A stretch of 35,017 nt of DNA, from positions 1 through 35,017 of the forward strand of contig VBKW01000026.1 of the NCBI GenBank assembly GCA_005879405.1, in the 5' to 3' direction. The notes below the pieces were generated by a model. The model made no database searches. It was not told the origin of the DNA and was given only the letters and a program-made list of their open reading frames with translations. A program made the position numbers and the translations under genes. How positions within the stretch are numbered: the stretch's first letter is position 1; every line of letters starts with the position of its first letter. Source of the DNA: Deltaproteobacteria bacterium. Lineage in GTDB: Bacteria > Desulfobacterota > Binatia > UTPRO1. Shown here in pieces: positions 9,544 through 18,295 of the stretch.

Positions 9544-10209
9544 TTCGGTGGAGGTTGACGGCTTTCTGTAGACGTCGAGACGGCGGTGGATGCGGGGTGA
9601 TGGGTGGTACTCCGGGGATTGTTCTAGGACGAATGGAGGTGCGGGGGGGCGGGCGTGGGTCAGGCTCCGGAGGCAGAAGAGGAGGCCGCCCTCGCGGATC
9701 CATGGGGCGGCGAAGCGGAGCATGCGATCGTCGGACCAGACGGCTCGGGAGACGGCGACGTCGACCGGCTCGACCTCGACATGGGCGTACTCTTCGACTC
9801 GAACCGGCACCACCTGGACGTGCGGCAGGTCGAGCTCGCGCTTCACCTCACGCAGGAAGCTCGCGCGGCGACGACGAGGCTCGACGAGCAGGGTCCGCCG
9901 CTCGGGAGCGACGATCGCGAGCGGCAGGCCGGGCAGTCCGGCACCGCTGCCGAGGTCCGCGACGGCGCTTGCCGCGGCGCATGGCCAGGCGCAGACGAGC
10001 GCGTCCAGTAGGTGGCGCTCGATCAGCTCGTCGGCGCTGCGGCACGAGATCAGGTTCGCCGAGCTGCGCCAGCGGTCGAGGAGGTCGACGTAGCGTACGA
10101 GTCGGGAGAGAGCCGTCCGGTCGAGCTCGACGCTCAGCTCGGCCGCGCCGGCCCGCAATCGCTCGCGCTCAGCCGCGCCGAGTCTCAGCGACGGCCGCGC
10201 GGTGCTCAC
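9532..10209 (-). CDS. rsmG: 16S rRNA (guanine-N7) methyltransferase RsmG
   Basis: This encodes a 225-residue SAM-dependent methyltransferase, the homologue of the enzyme that makes m7G527 in 16S rRNA. The SAM-binding motif [17 protein letters not shown] is intact. The preceding [19 protein letters not shown] resembles the usual NLT..-..RH..DSL region, and the VSRAVW segment matches the usual SRA motif. The Pro-rich C-terminus ends in RRLDVYRKP plus a tail encoded by parS site 2. The GTG start (10207-10209) lies 41 bases inside the end of mnmG. That overlap is longer than others in this cluster, so the true start could be slightly further in. The order mnmG-rsmG-parA-parB is the classic gid/par arrangement. 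Confidence 0.9.
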   Translation of the reverse strand: MSTARPSLRLGAAERERLRAGAAELSVELDRTALSRLVRYVDLLDRWRSSANLISCRSADELIERHLLDALVCAWPCAAASAVADLGSGAGLPGLPLAIVAPERRTLLVEPRRRRASFLREVKRELDLPHVQVVPVRVEEYAHVEVEPVDVAVSRAVWSDDRMLRFAAPWIREGGLLFCLRSLTHARPPAPPFVLEQSPEYHPSPRIHRRLDVYRKPSTSTECFT

Positions 10210-12052
10210 GGGCGCTTCTCACGTGGACCGCGAGAATGGAGATCGCGGCGGGAGTGACGCCCGGAATCCGCGCCGCTTGCCCGAGCGTCGTCGGCTGGAC
10301 GAGCGTCAGCTTCTCGCGCACCTCGCTCGAAAGCGCGCGCAGACTCGCGTACTCGAGGTCCGCCGGCAAGCGTAGATCTTCGAGGTCGCGCAGGCGCGCG
10401 ATCTCGCGGAGCTGGCGCTCGATGTAGCCGGCATACTTGATCCGGCACTCGACCTCTCCCTCGAACGCAGGCGGCAACGGCGATCGCTCGGGCGGTCGCC
10501 GGCCACGCACGTCTGCGTACCCGACTTCGGGTCGCCGGAGCTCGGCGGCGAGGCCGCACTGCGCGAGGAGTGCGATCTCGGCAATAATCAACTCATGTTT
10601 TATTCGTATGCGCGCGGCGCGGGCGTCGTCGATCAACCCGACGGCTTCCGCCAATGCGCACAGCCGTTCGTCGGCATTCCCCTCGCGCAGCACGAGACGA
10701 TGCTCGGCGCGCGACGTGAACATGCGGTACGGCTCCTCGCCCACGCCGCGGGTGACGAGATCGTCGATCATGACACCGATGTACGCGAGCTCGCGCCCGA
10801 TCGCGAGCGGCGCGGCACCGCGCGCCGTGAGCGCGGCGTTGGCGCCGGCGACGAGCCCTTGCGCGGCGGCTTCCTCGTAGCCCGTCGTGCCGTTGATCTG
10901 GCCGGCGTGGAAGAGCCCGCGCACGAGCTTCGTCTCGAGCGATGCGTGGAGCTGCAGCGGGTCGACGTAGTCGTACTCGATCGCGTATCCCGGTCGCATG
11001 ATCTCGGCGCGTTCGAGCCCCGGGATCGAGCGCACCATCGCCTGCTGGACCTCGAGCGGTAGGCTCGTCGAGAGACCGTTGGGGTACACCTCGACGGTGT
11101 CGAGGCCCTCGGGCTCGAGGAAGATCTGATGACGCGGCTTCTCCGCGAAGCGCACGATCTTGTCCTCGATCGACGGGCAGTAGCGCGGGCCGCGGCCGGT
11201 GATGTTGCCGACGTACATCGCCGACTCGGAAAGGCCGGCGCGCACGATGTCGTGCGTCGCCGCGGTCGTGTACGTGATGTGGCACGGCACCTGCGGCTGT
11301 ACGATGCCGCGACTCTCGAACGCGAACGGCACCGGCTCGACGTCGCCGGGCTGGGCGACGAGCGTCGCGAAGTCGATCGTGCGCGCGTCGAGTCGCGGAC
11401 ACGTGCCCGTCTTCAAGCGGCCGATGCGGAACCCGAGCGCCGCCAGGCTCTCGCTCAATCCGAAGACGGCGAAATCGCCGGCACGTCCCGACGGATAGTG
11501 CCGGCGGCCGACGTGGATCAGGCCCTTCAGGAACGTGCCGGTCGTCAGCACGACGGTCCGCCCGAGAAACTGCTCGCCGATCTGCGTCTCGACGCCGCGG
11601 ACGACCGGGATCGCCGCGGGCGCACCCGGGATCGCGTCGGCTGTCCCCGCGGCGCTGGCGCCGTCGACGAGTACGCGCTCGACGCTCGCTTGGCGCAGTG
11701 TGATCCCCACTGCCGACTCGAGAAGGCGCTTCGTGTATCGCCGGTAGAGCGCCTTGTCCGCCTGCGCTCGCGTCGCCCGAACCGCCGGACCTTTCTTCGT
11801 GTTCAGCGTCCGAAACTGAATGCCGGTCGCATCGATCGCGTGCGCCATCGCGCCGCCGAGCGCATCGATCTCTTTCACGAGATGACCCTTGCCGATGCCA
11901 CCGATCGCCGGATTGCAGGACATCTGCCCCACGTGGTCCAGGTTCGAGGTCAAAACGAGCGTATCGGCGCCGAGCCGGGCGGCCGCGAGCGCCGCCTCGA
12001 TCCCGGCGTGGCCGGCTCCGACCACGATCACGTCGTATCTCCGGTCGCTCAT
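10169..12052 (-). CDS. mnmG: tRNA uridine-5-carboxymethylaminomethyl modification enzyme MnmG
   Basis: This encodes the 627-residue FAD-binding MnmG (GidA), which with MnmE modifies U34 in the wobble position of several tRNAs. It starts [28 protein letters not shown], the FAD-binding Rossmann motif. It continues with [24 protein letters not shown] and [20 protein letters not shown], and later has [24 protein letters not shown] and NGLSTSLP, all highly conserved in GidA. The C-terminal helical domain includes the [28 protein letters not shown] block. I chose the ATG at 12050-12052 on family grounds, since no clear ribosome binding site is seen. mnmE lies 38 bases upstream. The last residues after ISILAVHV extend slightly beyond the usual end. 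Confidence 0.97.
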   Translation of the reverse strand: MSDRRYDVIVVGAGHAGIEAALAAARLGADTLVLTSNLDHVGQMSCNPAIGGIGKGHLVKEIDALGGAMAHAIDATGIQFRTLNTKKGPAVRATRAQADKALYRRYTKRLLESAVGITLRQASVERVLVDGASAAGTADAIPGAPAAIPVVRGVETQIGEQFLGRTVVLTTGTFLKGLIHVGRRHYPSGRAGDFAVFGLSESLAALGFRIGRLKTGTCPRLDARTIDFATLVAQPGDVEPVPFAFESRGIVQPQVPCHITYTTAATHDIVRAGLSESAMYVGNITGRGPRYCPSIEDKIVRFAEKPRHQIFLEPEGLDTVEVYPNGLSTSLPLEVQQAMVRSIPGLERAEIMRPGYAIEYDYVDPLQLHASLETKLVRGLFHAGQINGTTGYEEAAAQGLVAGANAALTARGAAPLAIGRELAYIGVMIDDLVTRGVGEEPYRMFTSRAEHRLVLREGNADERLCALAEAVGLIDDARAARIRIKHELIIAEIALLAQCGLAAELRRPEVGYADVRGRRPPERSPLPPAFEGEVECRIKYAGYIERQLREIARLRDLEDLRLPADLEYASLRALSSEVREKLTLVQPTTLGQAARIPGVTPAAISILAVHVRSAREHRAAVAETRRG

Positions 12053-12090
12053 GGTTGGCGCGAACCGCGCGGGCGGTTCGACGTCGAACC

Positions 12091-13458
12091 TTATTTGCCG
12101 ATGCAGAATTCGGCAAACACCCGATCGAGGACGTCCTCCGAGGTGACGACGCCGGTGATCGTGCCGAGCGCGTCGGCGGCCGCGGCGAGATCGCTGGCGA
12201 CCAGCTCGAGCGGCGCGCCTGCGTCGAGCGTCTGCGCGGCGCGCGCGAGGTTCTCGGCGGCACGCCGGACGGCGTCGCGGTGACGCTCGCGGAAGATCCC
12301 GACCTCCGCGTCGTCGCCCTCTCCGCCCGCGAGCAGCACCCGCGCAATCGCCGCCTCGAGGGCGCCGAGGCCGTCGCCGCGCAGCGCGCTCAGCTCGACG
12401 ATCGGCGCGTCGCCGAGAAGGGCGACGACGTCCTCTGTCGCCGTCACCGCAGGCAAATCGCGCTTGTTGACGATGGCGACGAAGGGTCGCCCGCGAACGG
12501 CGGCCGCGACCGCGCGATCGGCGGCGTCGAGCGCGGCGGAGCCGTCGAACACGGCCAGGGCGCACCCGGCATCGGCGAGCGCGGCGCGCGTGCGCTCGAC
12601 GCCGGCGCGCTCGACGAGGTCGTCGGTCTCGCATAAGCCCGCCGTGTCGGCGACGATCACCGGCACGCCGCACACCGTGATCGCCGCCTCCAGCACGTCG
12701 CGCGTGGTGCCGGCCACCGGCGTCACGATCGCGCGCTCACGACCGGCGAGCGCGTTCAACATGCTCGATTTGCCGACGTTCGGCCGCCCGACGAGAACCG
12801 CGCGCGCGCCTTCGTAGCGCACGCGCGTGCGTGCGAACGTCGCCGCGAGCGCCGCGACCGCGTCGCGCACCCGAGCTATCTCCTGCGCGAGGCGCGTGTT
12901 CTCGAGCTCGGGCAGATCCTCATCCGCGAAGTCGATCGCCGCTTCGCAGAGCGCGCGCGCCGCGACGACGCTCTCCCGCAGCGTCTCGACGCGCGTCGAC
13001 AAGTGGCCCTCGAGCTGCGACCACGCGAGGCGCTGCGCAGCGTCGCTGCGGGCGGCGATCAAGTCGGCGACCGCTCCCGCCTGCGCGAGGTCGAGGCGGC
13101 CATTCGCGAACGCGCGGCGCGTGAACTCGCCCGGCGCCGCGGGGCGCGCGCCCGCCTCGATCACGGCCTGAAGCACGCGCCCGCTCACGACGGAGCCGCC
13201 GTGACATTGGATCTCCGCCGTGTCCTCGCCGGTGTAGCTGTGCGGCGCGCGCATCGTGAACACGAGCACCTCGTCGATGGCGCTGCCGCCGGGATGATCC
13301 CGCAGCTTGCTGACGTAGACGTGCCGCGGCCGCAGCGGGCGGTCGCGTTCGAGGAGCCGGGCCACGATCGCGCACGCTTCGGGGCCGCTCACGCGGACGA
13401 TCGCGATGCCGCCCTGGCCGAGCGGGGTCGCAATCGCGGCGATCGTATCGCGCGTCAC
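12091..13458 (-). CDS. mnmE: tRNA modification GTPase MnmE
   Basis: This encodes the 455-residue GTPase partner of MnmG. The N-terminal tetrahydrofolate-binding domain begins [24 protein letters not shown] and includes [20 protein letters not shown]. The inserted G domain has GRPNVGKSS (G1), a TTRD switch, DTAG (G3) and NKRD (G4). The C-terminus is FCIGK, which contains the catalytic Cys of the CxGK motif. The GTG start (13456-13458) lies two bases after the jag stop. The frame is open further upstream, but there it overlaps jag and is not protein-like. All key residues are present, so it should be functional. Confidence 0.96.
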   Translation of the reverse strand: MTRDTIAAIATPLGQGGIAIVRVSGPEACAIVARLLERDRPLRPRHVYVSKLRDHPGGSAIDEVLVFTMRAPHSYTGEDTAEIQCHGGSVVSGRVLQAVIEAGARPAAPGEFTRRAFANGRLDLAQAGAVADLIAARSDAAQRLAWSQLEGHLSTRVETLRESVVAARALCEAAIDFADEDLPELENTRLAQEIARVRDAVAALAATFARTRVRYEGARAVLVGRPNVGKSSMLNALAGRERAIVTPVAGTTRDVLEAAITVCGVPVIVADTAGLCETDDLVERAGVERTRAALADAGCALAVFDGSAALDAADRAVAAAVRGRPFVAIVNKRDLPAVTATEDVVALLGDAPIVELSALRGDGLGALEAAIARVLLAGGEGDDAEVGIFRERHRDAVRRAAENLARAAQTLDAGAPLELVASDLAAAADALGTITGVVTSEDVLDRVFAEFCIGK

Positions 13459-13460
13459 GA

Positions 13461-14222
13461 TCAGTCGTCCGCCGTGCCGCCGCCTCTCCGCCGCCCCTCC
13501 GGAACGATGATCAGCTTGCGGCGCGCGCCGTCGCTCGTCGGCTGCACGCGCACACCGCGCTCGGCGTCCAGCGCCTTCGTCCACGCCTGCTGCTCGTGCT
13601 CGTTGGCAACGTCGATCGTGACCGGCCGTCGATGCTGGCGCACACGCTCCGCGGCGCGATGCGCGCGCCGCGACACATCGCCGCCGGCGCGACCTTCGAG
13701 GACGATCGCGAAGCGGGTGCGTTCCGTCATATGCCGGTCGGCGATGCGGTTCACGAGCAGCTCGAGCGCGCCGACCACCTGGCTGGTACACGTCGCGAGC
13801 ACTTGCGGATCGTCACCGTCGATCGCGAGCGCGCACGCGCCGTTCACGACGGCGGCGGCGCGGACGCGTGCCGTCACACCCATGCGCTGCAGCGCGCCCG
13901 CGAGGAAGGCGGCGACATCGAATTCCGCGTCAGGCGCCGTTGTGGGCGTCGCTGCGGATCTCGTCGTGAGCGGTGGCGCACCGTCGGAAATGGCCGTCGA
14001 CGCGGGCGCCGCGGCCGACACGGGCGTGGGCACGGGGGCGAGGATGAACGGCGCGCGTATCGTCGCGCGCACGCGCGCCCGTCGCCTGCCGAGGCCGAGA
14101 AGGCCACGCGTCGCGTTCTCGAGGATGTCGATCTCGACTTGATCGCGGCTCGCGCCGAGCGCGCGCAGCGCACGCGCGATCGCATCGTCGATCGATCCGC
14201 CTTCGATCTCGACGGACCGCAT
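13461..14222 (-). CDS. jag: Jag/KhpB-like protein with degenerate KH and R3H motifs
   Basis: This encodes a 253-residue protein in the normal jag position between yidC and mnmE. Residues 1-52 form a Jag-N domain (VEIEGGSIDDAIARALRALGA, ENATRGLLGLGRRRARV). A low-complexity Ala/Pro/Thr linker follows to about residue 98. The central part aligns with the KH domain, but the GxxG loop expected around residues 143-148 reads ATCTSQ. The C-terminal part aligns with the R3H domain, but the Arg and His positions in the usual ERRIIH stretch read EQQAWT. Both nucleic-acid-binding signatures therefore seem lost, while the fold-like pattern (ALELLVNRIA, GVRVQPTSDGARRKLIIVP) is kept. Family members bind RNA and influence cell envelope growth; whether this one binds RNA is doubtful. 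The ATG lies three bases after the yidC stop. Confidence 0.85.
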   Translation of the reverse strand: MRSVEIEGGSIDDAIARALRALGASRDQVEIDILENATRGLLGLGRRRARVRATIRAPFILAPVPTPVSAAAPASTAISDGAPPLTTRSAATPTTAPDAEFDVAAFLAGALQRMGVTARVRAAAVVNGACALAIDGDDPQVLATCTSQVVGALELLVNRIADRHMTERTRFAIVLEGRAGGDVSRRAHRAAERVRQHRRPVTIDVANEHEQQAWTKALDAERGVRVQPTSDGARRKLIIVPEGRRRGGGTADD

Positions 14223-14225
14223 GGC

Positions 14226-15887
14226 TCACGCGTTCGCGCGGTTCGTCCACCATTGCAGGCCGATCGTCAGGAGATTGTTGACCAGCCAGTACAGAACGAG
14301 CCCCGATGGAAAGTTGACGAACATCACCGTGAACATCACCGGCATGAGCACCATCATCATGCGTTGCTGGGCGGGATCCATGCCCGTCGAGGGCGACAGC
14401 CATTGCTGCAGGAGCATGCTGGCGCCCATGAGGATGACCAGCACCGGGATGGAGAGCCCCAGCACGGACAAATCGTTGCACCCAAGCGTCGGCTGCTGCC
14501 CGGGCCACGGGTAGCACTCGTGCGCGGACAGATCACGCACCCAGAGGCCGAACTTCGCGTGGCGCAGCTCGATCGATTGGTTCAGCGCTTGATAGAGGCC
14601 GATGAACACCGGGAACTGCAGGAGCATCGGCAGGCACCCGCCGAGGGGATTCACGCGGTGGCGGCGGTAGAGCTCCATCATCTCCTTGTTCAGCCGCTCG
14701 CGGTCGTCTTTGAACTTCTCGCGCAGCTTCGCCATCTGTGGCTGCAGCCGCTGCATGTCGCGCATCGACTTCATGCTCTTCTGCGACAACGGCAAGAAGA
14801 GCACCTTCACGATGACCGTCAGCAGGATGATGTCGATGCCGTAGTTGCGGGTGAGGACGTGAAACAGCCTCAGCAAGCGCAAGAGCGGCACGGCGAGAAA
14901 GGCGAACCAGCCGAACTCGACGGCGCGGGCGAATTGGTGATCGGCCGCCTCGAGGATCTCGACGTCCTTCGGACCGACATAGACGGTGAACGCCGCGCCG
15001 CCGGCGGTGTCGCGAGGTGTCGACACGAGAATTTGCAGCCCGTCGGGATCCGGGTTCACGACGGCCGTCGCCTTCGCCGGATCCTCCGGGGCGATCGCGG
15101 CGAGAAAGTAATGGTCGCCGTACCCGGCCCACGCGACCGGCGGGTCGAAGCGCTTCGGTCCATCGGGTGAGGGCGCGCCCGGCGCCTCGTGGACGATCTT
15201 GTCGTTCGCGAGCACGACCGCGCTGCGATAGCGGGTCTCGGGATCCTTGGGGTTGCCGGCGGCGACGTGCCGCCGCCACCCGATCCCGACGTGCGTGAAG
15301 CGCGCCGGGAGCGCGTCGGCGCGGACGGCGACGGTGATCGGATACGCGTCGCCGCTGACCGTCAGCGACTTCTCCACGGCCGCGCCCGAGGGCAACGTGC
15401 CGCGAAGGTGCAGCGTCGCGCTCGCGCCTTCGGCGACGTCGATCGACGGCTGATCCGCGGCGTAGGCGACCGTCGTGTCGTCCTCGACCTTGGCGTCGTC
15501 GGCGATGAAGCGCAGGCCGAGCGGCGGCGCCGACGACGGAGCGATCTCGACCATCTCGAGCGGCTCGCTCGCGACCTCGATGCTCGTCCGAAAGCGCTTC
15601 AGGCGGACGCTCAGCAGCCGACCGCCGACGGTCGACACCCGCGCGGAGTAAAGCGGCGTCTCGATCGGAACGACCGCGCCGCGGTCTGCAGGAACCGGCG
15701 CTTCGCTGGCGACCGTTGCCGCGGCGCTCGGCGGTGTCGTCGGGGCGCTCGGGGCGCTCGTCTGCTCCGCCGTCACGGTCTGCGCGGGCTCCGGCGGCGG
15801 CGGATACAGGCGGCGGATCAACTCCTGGTAGACGACGAGCACGACCAGGCACAGCAATGCCGCAAGCAAGGCGCGACGCTGGTCCAT
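14226..15887 (-). CDS. yidC: Membrane protein insertase YidC
   Basis: This encodes a 553-residue Gram-negative-type YidC, which inserts and folds inner-membrane proteins. Residues 1-25 (MDQRRALLAALLCLVVLVVYQELI) hold the first membrane helix. A Pro/Thr/Ala-rich linker follows, then a large periplasmic beta domain of about 270 residues, then the conserved C-terminal insertase domain. That domain has YGIDIILLTVIVKVLFLPLSQKSM, a charged cytoplasmic hairpin (MAKLREKFKDDRERLNKEMMELYRRH) and NPLGGCLPMLLQFPVFIGLY. The hydrophilic-groove Arg is probably the conserved one at the start of the hairpin region. The ATG shares one base with the yidD stop (TGATG). The periplasmic domain argues for a diderm host. 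Confidence 0.97.
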   Translation of the reverse strand: MDQRRALLAALLCLVVLVVYQELIRRLYPPPPEPAQTVTAEQTSAPSAPTTPPSAAATVASEAPVPADRGAVVPIETPLYSARVSTVGGRLLSVRLKRFRTSIEVASEPLEMVEIAPSSAPPLGLRFIADDAKVEDDTTVAYAADQPSIDVAEGASATLHLRGTLPSGAAVEKSLTVSGDAYPITVAVRADALPARFTHVGIGWRRHVAAGNPKDPETRYRSAVVLANDKIVHEAPGAPSPDGPKRFDPPVAWAGYGDHYFLAAIAPEDPAKATAVVNPDPDGLQILVSTPRDTAGGAAFTVYVGPKDVEILEAADHQFARAVEFGWFAFLAVPLLRLLRLFHVLTRNYGIDIILLTVIVKVLFLPLSQKSMKSMRDMQRLQPQMAKLREKFKDDRERLNKEMMELYRRHRVNPLGGCLPMLLQFPVFIGLYQALNQSIELRHAKFGLWVRDLSAHECYPWPGQQPTLGCNDLSVLGLSIPVLVILMGASMLLQQWLSPSTGMDPAQQRMMMVLMPVMFTVMFVNFPSGLVLYWLVNNLLTIGLQWWTNRANA

Positions 15888-16132
15888 CAGCCGCTCGTTT
15901 CGCCGGGGACCGGGTCGAGACCCGCCGCGCACGCCGGCCGACAGCGCAGCACGCGGCGCGCCGCCAACCAACCGCCGCGGACGAGCCCGTGGCGAACCAC
16001 GGCCCCGATCGCATACGCGGAGCAGGTCGGCTCGAAGCGACAGCTACGCGGCAGGAGCGGCGAGAGCGTCATCCGATAGAGCCTGAGCGGCGCCACCGCC
16101 ACCTCGCGCACGACGCGCCGGTGCGTCAGCAC
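15887..16132 (-). CDS. yidD: Membrane protein insertion efficiency factor YidD
   Basis: This encodes a small (81-residue) YidD, a membrane-associated protein that aids YidC-dependent insertion. The family core is clear: LRLYRMTLSPLLPRSCRFEPTCSAYA, with the conserved CRF.PTCS.YA motif, followed by GWLAARRVLRCRP and DPVPG. I chose the GTG at 16130-16132, one base after the rnpA stop, because it puts the core at the usual distance from the N-terminus. A GTG at 16154-16156 would give eight more residues and a 23-base overlap with rnpA, and cannot be excluded. It sits between rnpA and yidC, the standard position. Confidence 0.92.
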   Translation of the reverse strand: MLTHRRVVREVAVAPLRLYRMTLSPLLPRSCRFEPTCSAYAIGAVVRHGLVRGGWLAARRVLRCRPACAAGLDPVPGETSG

Positions 16133-16133
16133 G

Positions 16134-16496
16134 TCAGGTCCGCGGTCGCTCGACACGCACAGCGGCGGCGGCGCCGAGCTCGTCGGCGATCTCGCGAAAC
16201 GACAGCGCGCCAGCTCCCGTTTTCGCGATCACCACCGTGTCGTGGTTCGGCACGAGGCGTCGAGGATCGCGCCGGAAGATCTCGCGCACACGCCGCTTCA
16301 CGCGGTTGCGCAGCACGGCATCGCCGATCTTGCGGCTCACCGTCACGCCGAGTCGCGAATCACCTTCGCGCGGCTGGCAGAGCATGACGAAATGCGCCGT
16401 GTGCCGCCGCCGCGCGGTTCGACCGAGTGCCAGGTACTCCCGGCGGCGGCGGACGCGCGCCGCCTTCGGGAAGCCCTCGCCTGCGGGCGCGGTCAT
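16134..16496 (-). CDS. rnpA: Ribonuclease P protein component
   Basis: This encodes the 120-residue protein subunit of RNase P, which supports the RNA enzyme in removing tRNA 5' leaders. The family motif [14 protein letters not shown] is intact, preceded by [17 protein letters not shown]. The N-terminus [23 protein letters not shown] corresponds to the usual RL....F..V...G.R region. The ATG overlaps the rpmH stop as ATGA (16493-16496), typical of the rpmH-rnpA pair. The C-terminal 20 residues are extended and Ala/Arg-rich. Confidence 0.95.
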   Translation of the reverse strand: MTAPAGEGFPKAARVRRRREYLALGRTARRRHTAHFVMLCQPREGDSRLGVTVSRKIGDAVLRNRVKRRVREIFRRDPRRLVPNHDTVVIAKTGAGALSFREIADELGAAAAVRVERPRT

Positions 16497-16651
16497 CTCG
16501 CCTGCTTCGGCGGAATCGAGACGGTGAGCTGTTTCCGGCCCTTGGCGCGACGCCGTTTCAAGACTTGGCGCCCGCCGGGCGACGCCATGCGGGCGAGGAA
16601 GCCGTGCGTGCGCTTACGTCGGCGATTGCTCGGTTGAAAGGTTCGCTTCAT
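16493..16651 (-). CDS. rpmH: 50S ribosomal protein L34
   Basis: This short gene encodes the 52-residue ribosomal protein L34: [21 protein letters not shown], then [19 protein letters not shown]. This is the full L34 signature, with a slightly extended C-terminus ([12 protein letters not shown]). It overlaps rnpA by four bases. No strong ribosome binding site precedes the ATG. A perfect TTGACA lies upstream at 16688-16693. rpmH-rnpA-yidD-yidC here runs in the same direction as dnaA, about 10 kb from it, rather than adjacent to it as in many bacteria. Confidence 0.97.
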   Translation of the reverse strand: MKRTFQPSNRRRKRTHGFLARMASPGGRQVLKRRRAKGRKQLTVSIPPKQAR

Positions 16652-16664
16652 ACGGGATCGCGCC

Positions 16665-16693
16665 TATCCATCACAGCAGCCTGCCGCTGTCAA
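16665..16693 (-). promoter_or_regulatory. Possible sigma-70-type promoter of rpmH operon
   Basis: A perfect TTGACA (16688-16693, minus strand) is followed after 17 bases by TGGATA. The -10 match is poor and the implied leader before the rpmH ATG is only about seven bases, so this is a weak call that rests on the -35 box and the spacing. Confidence 0.3.
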
Positions 16694-16740
16694 TTTAGGT
16701 AAGGCGCGACGTGTAATGGATCCTTTGGCGCGCGCGAAGG

Positions 16741-16860
16741 ACTGGGTCGAGTTGCGAGCCAGACGAGGCGCGAGGGAAGCGAGCAGCGCAGGCGTAGCAG
16801 CGCTACGCCGAGCAGCGGAGCGACCGAGCAACGAAGTATCGCGACGCAAATCGGCCCAGT
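16741..16860. repeat. 120-bp palindromic element with 16-bp terminal inverted repeats
   Basis: The element begins ACTGGGTCGAGTTGCG and ends CGCAAATCGGCCCAGT, which are reverse complements at 14 of 16 positions. Its exact middle is a perfect seven-base stem, GGCGTAG-cagcg-CTACGCC (16791-16809). The arms between ends and centre are purine-rich on the plus strand and do not pair well. This symmetry is typical of small non-autonomous or REP-like repeats, though no transposase is nearby. It lies between the Cys-rich gene and rpmH. Confidence 0.8.
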
Positions 16861-16881
16861 ACCGCGATGCGGATGCAACCG

Positions 16882-17118
16882 TTAGCCGGCGGCGCCCGGC
16901 GACGCCGCGGTCTCGCCCGCCGCGGCCGGCGCCTTATGACCGTGCTCCTCGCATTTCGACCCGATCGCGCGCGGCTTCCGGCAGGCTTCGTGCGTACAGG
17001 TCTTGTAGCGTGCCTTGGGCAGCGCGCCGCGGCGCCACGCCTTGTAGTGGCGCGCGCAGTATCCCTTGCCGGCGACTGGCTTCTCACAGCCGTCGAGCTT
17101 GCATGATCCTTTCGGCAT
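16882..17118 (-). CDS. Small Cys/His-rich protein, possible zinc-binding
   Basis: This encodes a 78-residue protein of unknown function. It contains two similar Cys/His blocks: CKLDGCEKPVAGKGYCARHY and CTHEACRKPRAIGSKCEEHG. Each follows the pattern C-x4-C-x9-C-x2-H (the first as C-x4-C-x8-C-x2-H), so it is probably a tandem zinc-binding repeat. The middle is basic (KAWRRGALPKARYK) and the C-terminus is Ala-rich and probably disordered. I chose the ATG at 17116-17118, because GAGGAG lies five bases upstream and MPKGSCKLDG is a natural start. A GTG two codons earlier overlaps this spacing. It is on the same strand as gpsA and begins 12 bases after its stop, so it may be co-transcribed. Nucleic-acid binding is only a guess. 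Confidence 0.8.
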   Translation of the reverse strand: MPKGSCKLDGCEKPVAGKGYCARHYKAWRRGALPKARYKTCTHEACRKPRAIGSKCEEHGHKAPAAAGETAASPGAAG

Positions 17119-17130
17119 CGTCACTCCTCG

Positions 17131-18144
17131 TCAGTGTCGGTGGCTGAACTCCGCTTTGAGACCGCGCGCCATCAGGTCCGTGACGACCTCACGCGGCGGC
17201 TTCGCTTCGTACAACATCGCATACATCTGCTCCGTGATCGGCATCTCCACGCCGAGTTTCGCTGCGAGCGCGTGCACCGACCGCGCGTTCTTGACTCCCT
17301 CGGCGACCATTTTCATGTCGCCGACGATGTCCGCCAACGCCTCGCCGCGGCCGAGCCGAAGGCCGACGTTGCGGTTGCGGCTGAGCTCGCCGGTGCACGT
17401 GAGCACGAGATCGCCGACGCCCGCCAAGCCGGAAAGCGTGATCGGGTTTGCTCCCAGCGCGGCGCCGAGTCGCGCCGTCTCCGCGATGCCGCGGGTGATC
17501 AACGCGGCGCGCGTGTTCGATCCGAAGCCGAGCCCGTCGCTGACGCCCGCCGCAATCGCGATCACGTTCTTCACCGCGCCGCCGATCTCGACGCCGATCA
17601 GATCGTCGGACGAGTAGACGCGAAAATATCCCGTGGTGAAGACGCGCTGCACCGTCGCGCTCACCTCGTGGTCGCGGGCGCCGATCGTGACTGCCGTCGG
17701 CATGTGCGCGGCGACCTCACGGGCGAAGCTCGGGCCCGAGAGCGCGCAAACGCGGCCCGCGTGCGCGCTGCCGACGATCTCTTCGAGGACGCCCGCCATC
17801 GTGAGGAGGCTCGCCTCCTCGATCCCCTTCGACGCAGTGACCAGGTACGGATCGCCGGTCAGGTGCGGCATCGCCTCGGTCATCACCGTTCGCACGACGT
17901 GTGACGGGCTCACCGAGAGCAGCACGTCCTTGTCGCGCGTCGCCTGCGCGAGATCGGCCGTGGCGCGAAGCGTCACGGGCAATGGGAAGCCCGGCAAATA
18001 CGTCGTGTTCTCGCGCGTGGTCGTGATGTCTCGCGCGACCTCGGCGCGATGCGCCCACAGCGTGACGTCGTGGCCGGATTCGGCGAGCATCTTCGCGAGG
18101 GCCGTGCCCCAGCTCCCGGCACCGATCACGCCGATGGTCGCCAC
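17131..18144 (-). CDS. gpsA: Glycerol-3-phosphate dehydrogenase [NAD(P)+]
   Basis: This encodes a 337-residue GpsA, which reduces dihydroxyacetone phosphate to sn-glycerol 3-phosphate for phospholipid synthesis. The dinucleotide-binding motif GVIGAGSWGTALAKML is at the N-terminus. It is followed by LWAHRAEVARDI, SKGIEE, LSGPSFAREVA, GVEIGGAVKNVIAIAAGVSDGLGFGSNTRAALITRG and GLAGVGDLVLTC, all family signatures including the catalytic Lys in GGAVKN. I chose the GTG at 18142-18144 (MATIGVIGAGSW), since the open frame further upstream starts at TTG and is not conserved. It is divergent from the PadR gene, with about 150 bases between the starts. Confidence 0.96.
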   Translation of the reverse strand: MATIGVIGAGSWGTALAKMLAESGHDVTLWAHRAEVARDITTTRENTTYLPGFPLPVTLRATADLAQATRDKDVLLSVSPSHVVRTVMTEAMPHLTGDPYLVTASKGIEEASLLTMAGVLEEIVGSAHAGRVCALSGPSFAREVAAHMPTAVTIGARDHEVSATVQRVFTTGYFRVYSSDDLIGVEIGGAVKNVIAIAAGVSDGLGFGSNTRAALITRGIAETARLGAALGANPITLSGLAGVGDLVLTCTGELSRNRNVGLRLGRGEALADIVGDMKMVAEGVKNARSVHALAAKLGVEMPITEQMYAMLYEAKPPREVVTDLMARGLKAEFSHRH

Positions 18145-18295
18145 GACGGCCAGCGGTGTCGCACATGACCGACGCGTCCGCAAGGAACGGCGACGCGGCT
18201 GCCGGCCGCAAATCGCGGGGACGTCCGTCAGTATTTGCTTGCGACGCGAGCAGCATCCCTGTTAGGGGGTTCGTCCGAAGGAGGCGCATCCCCCG

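Noticed and set aside
10216-10229. CTTCTCACGTGGAC as a third parS
   Set aside because: Only the central TCACGTG fits; both outer halves mismatch.
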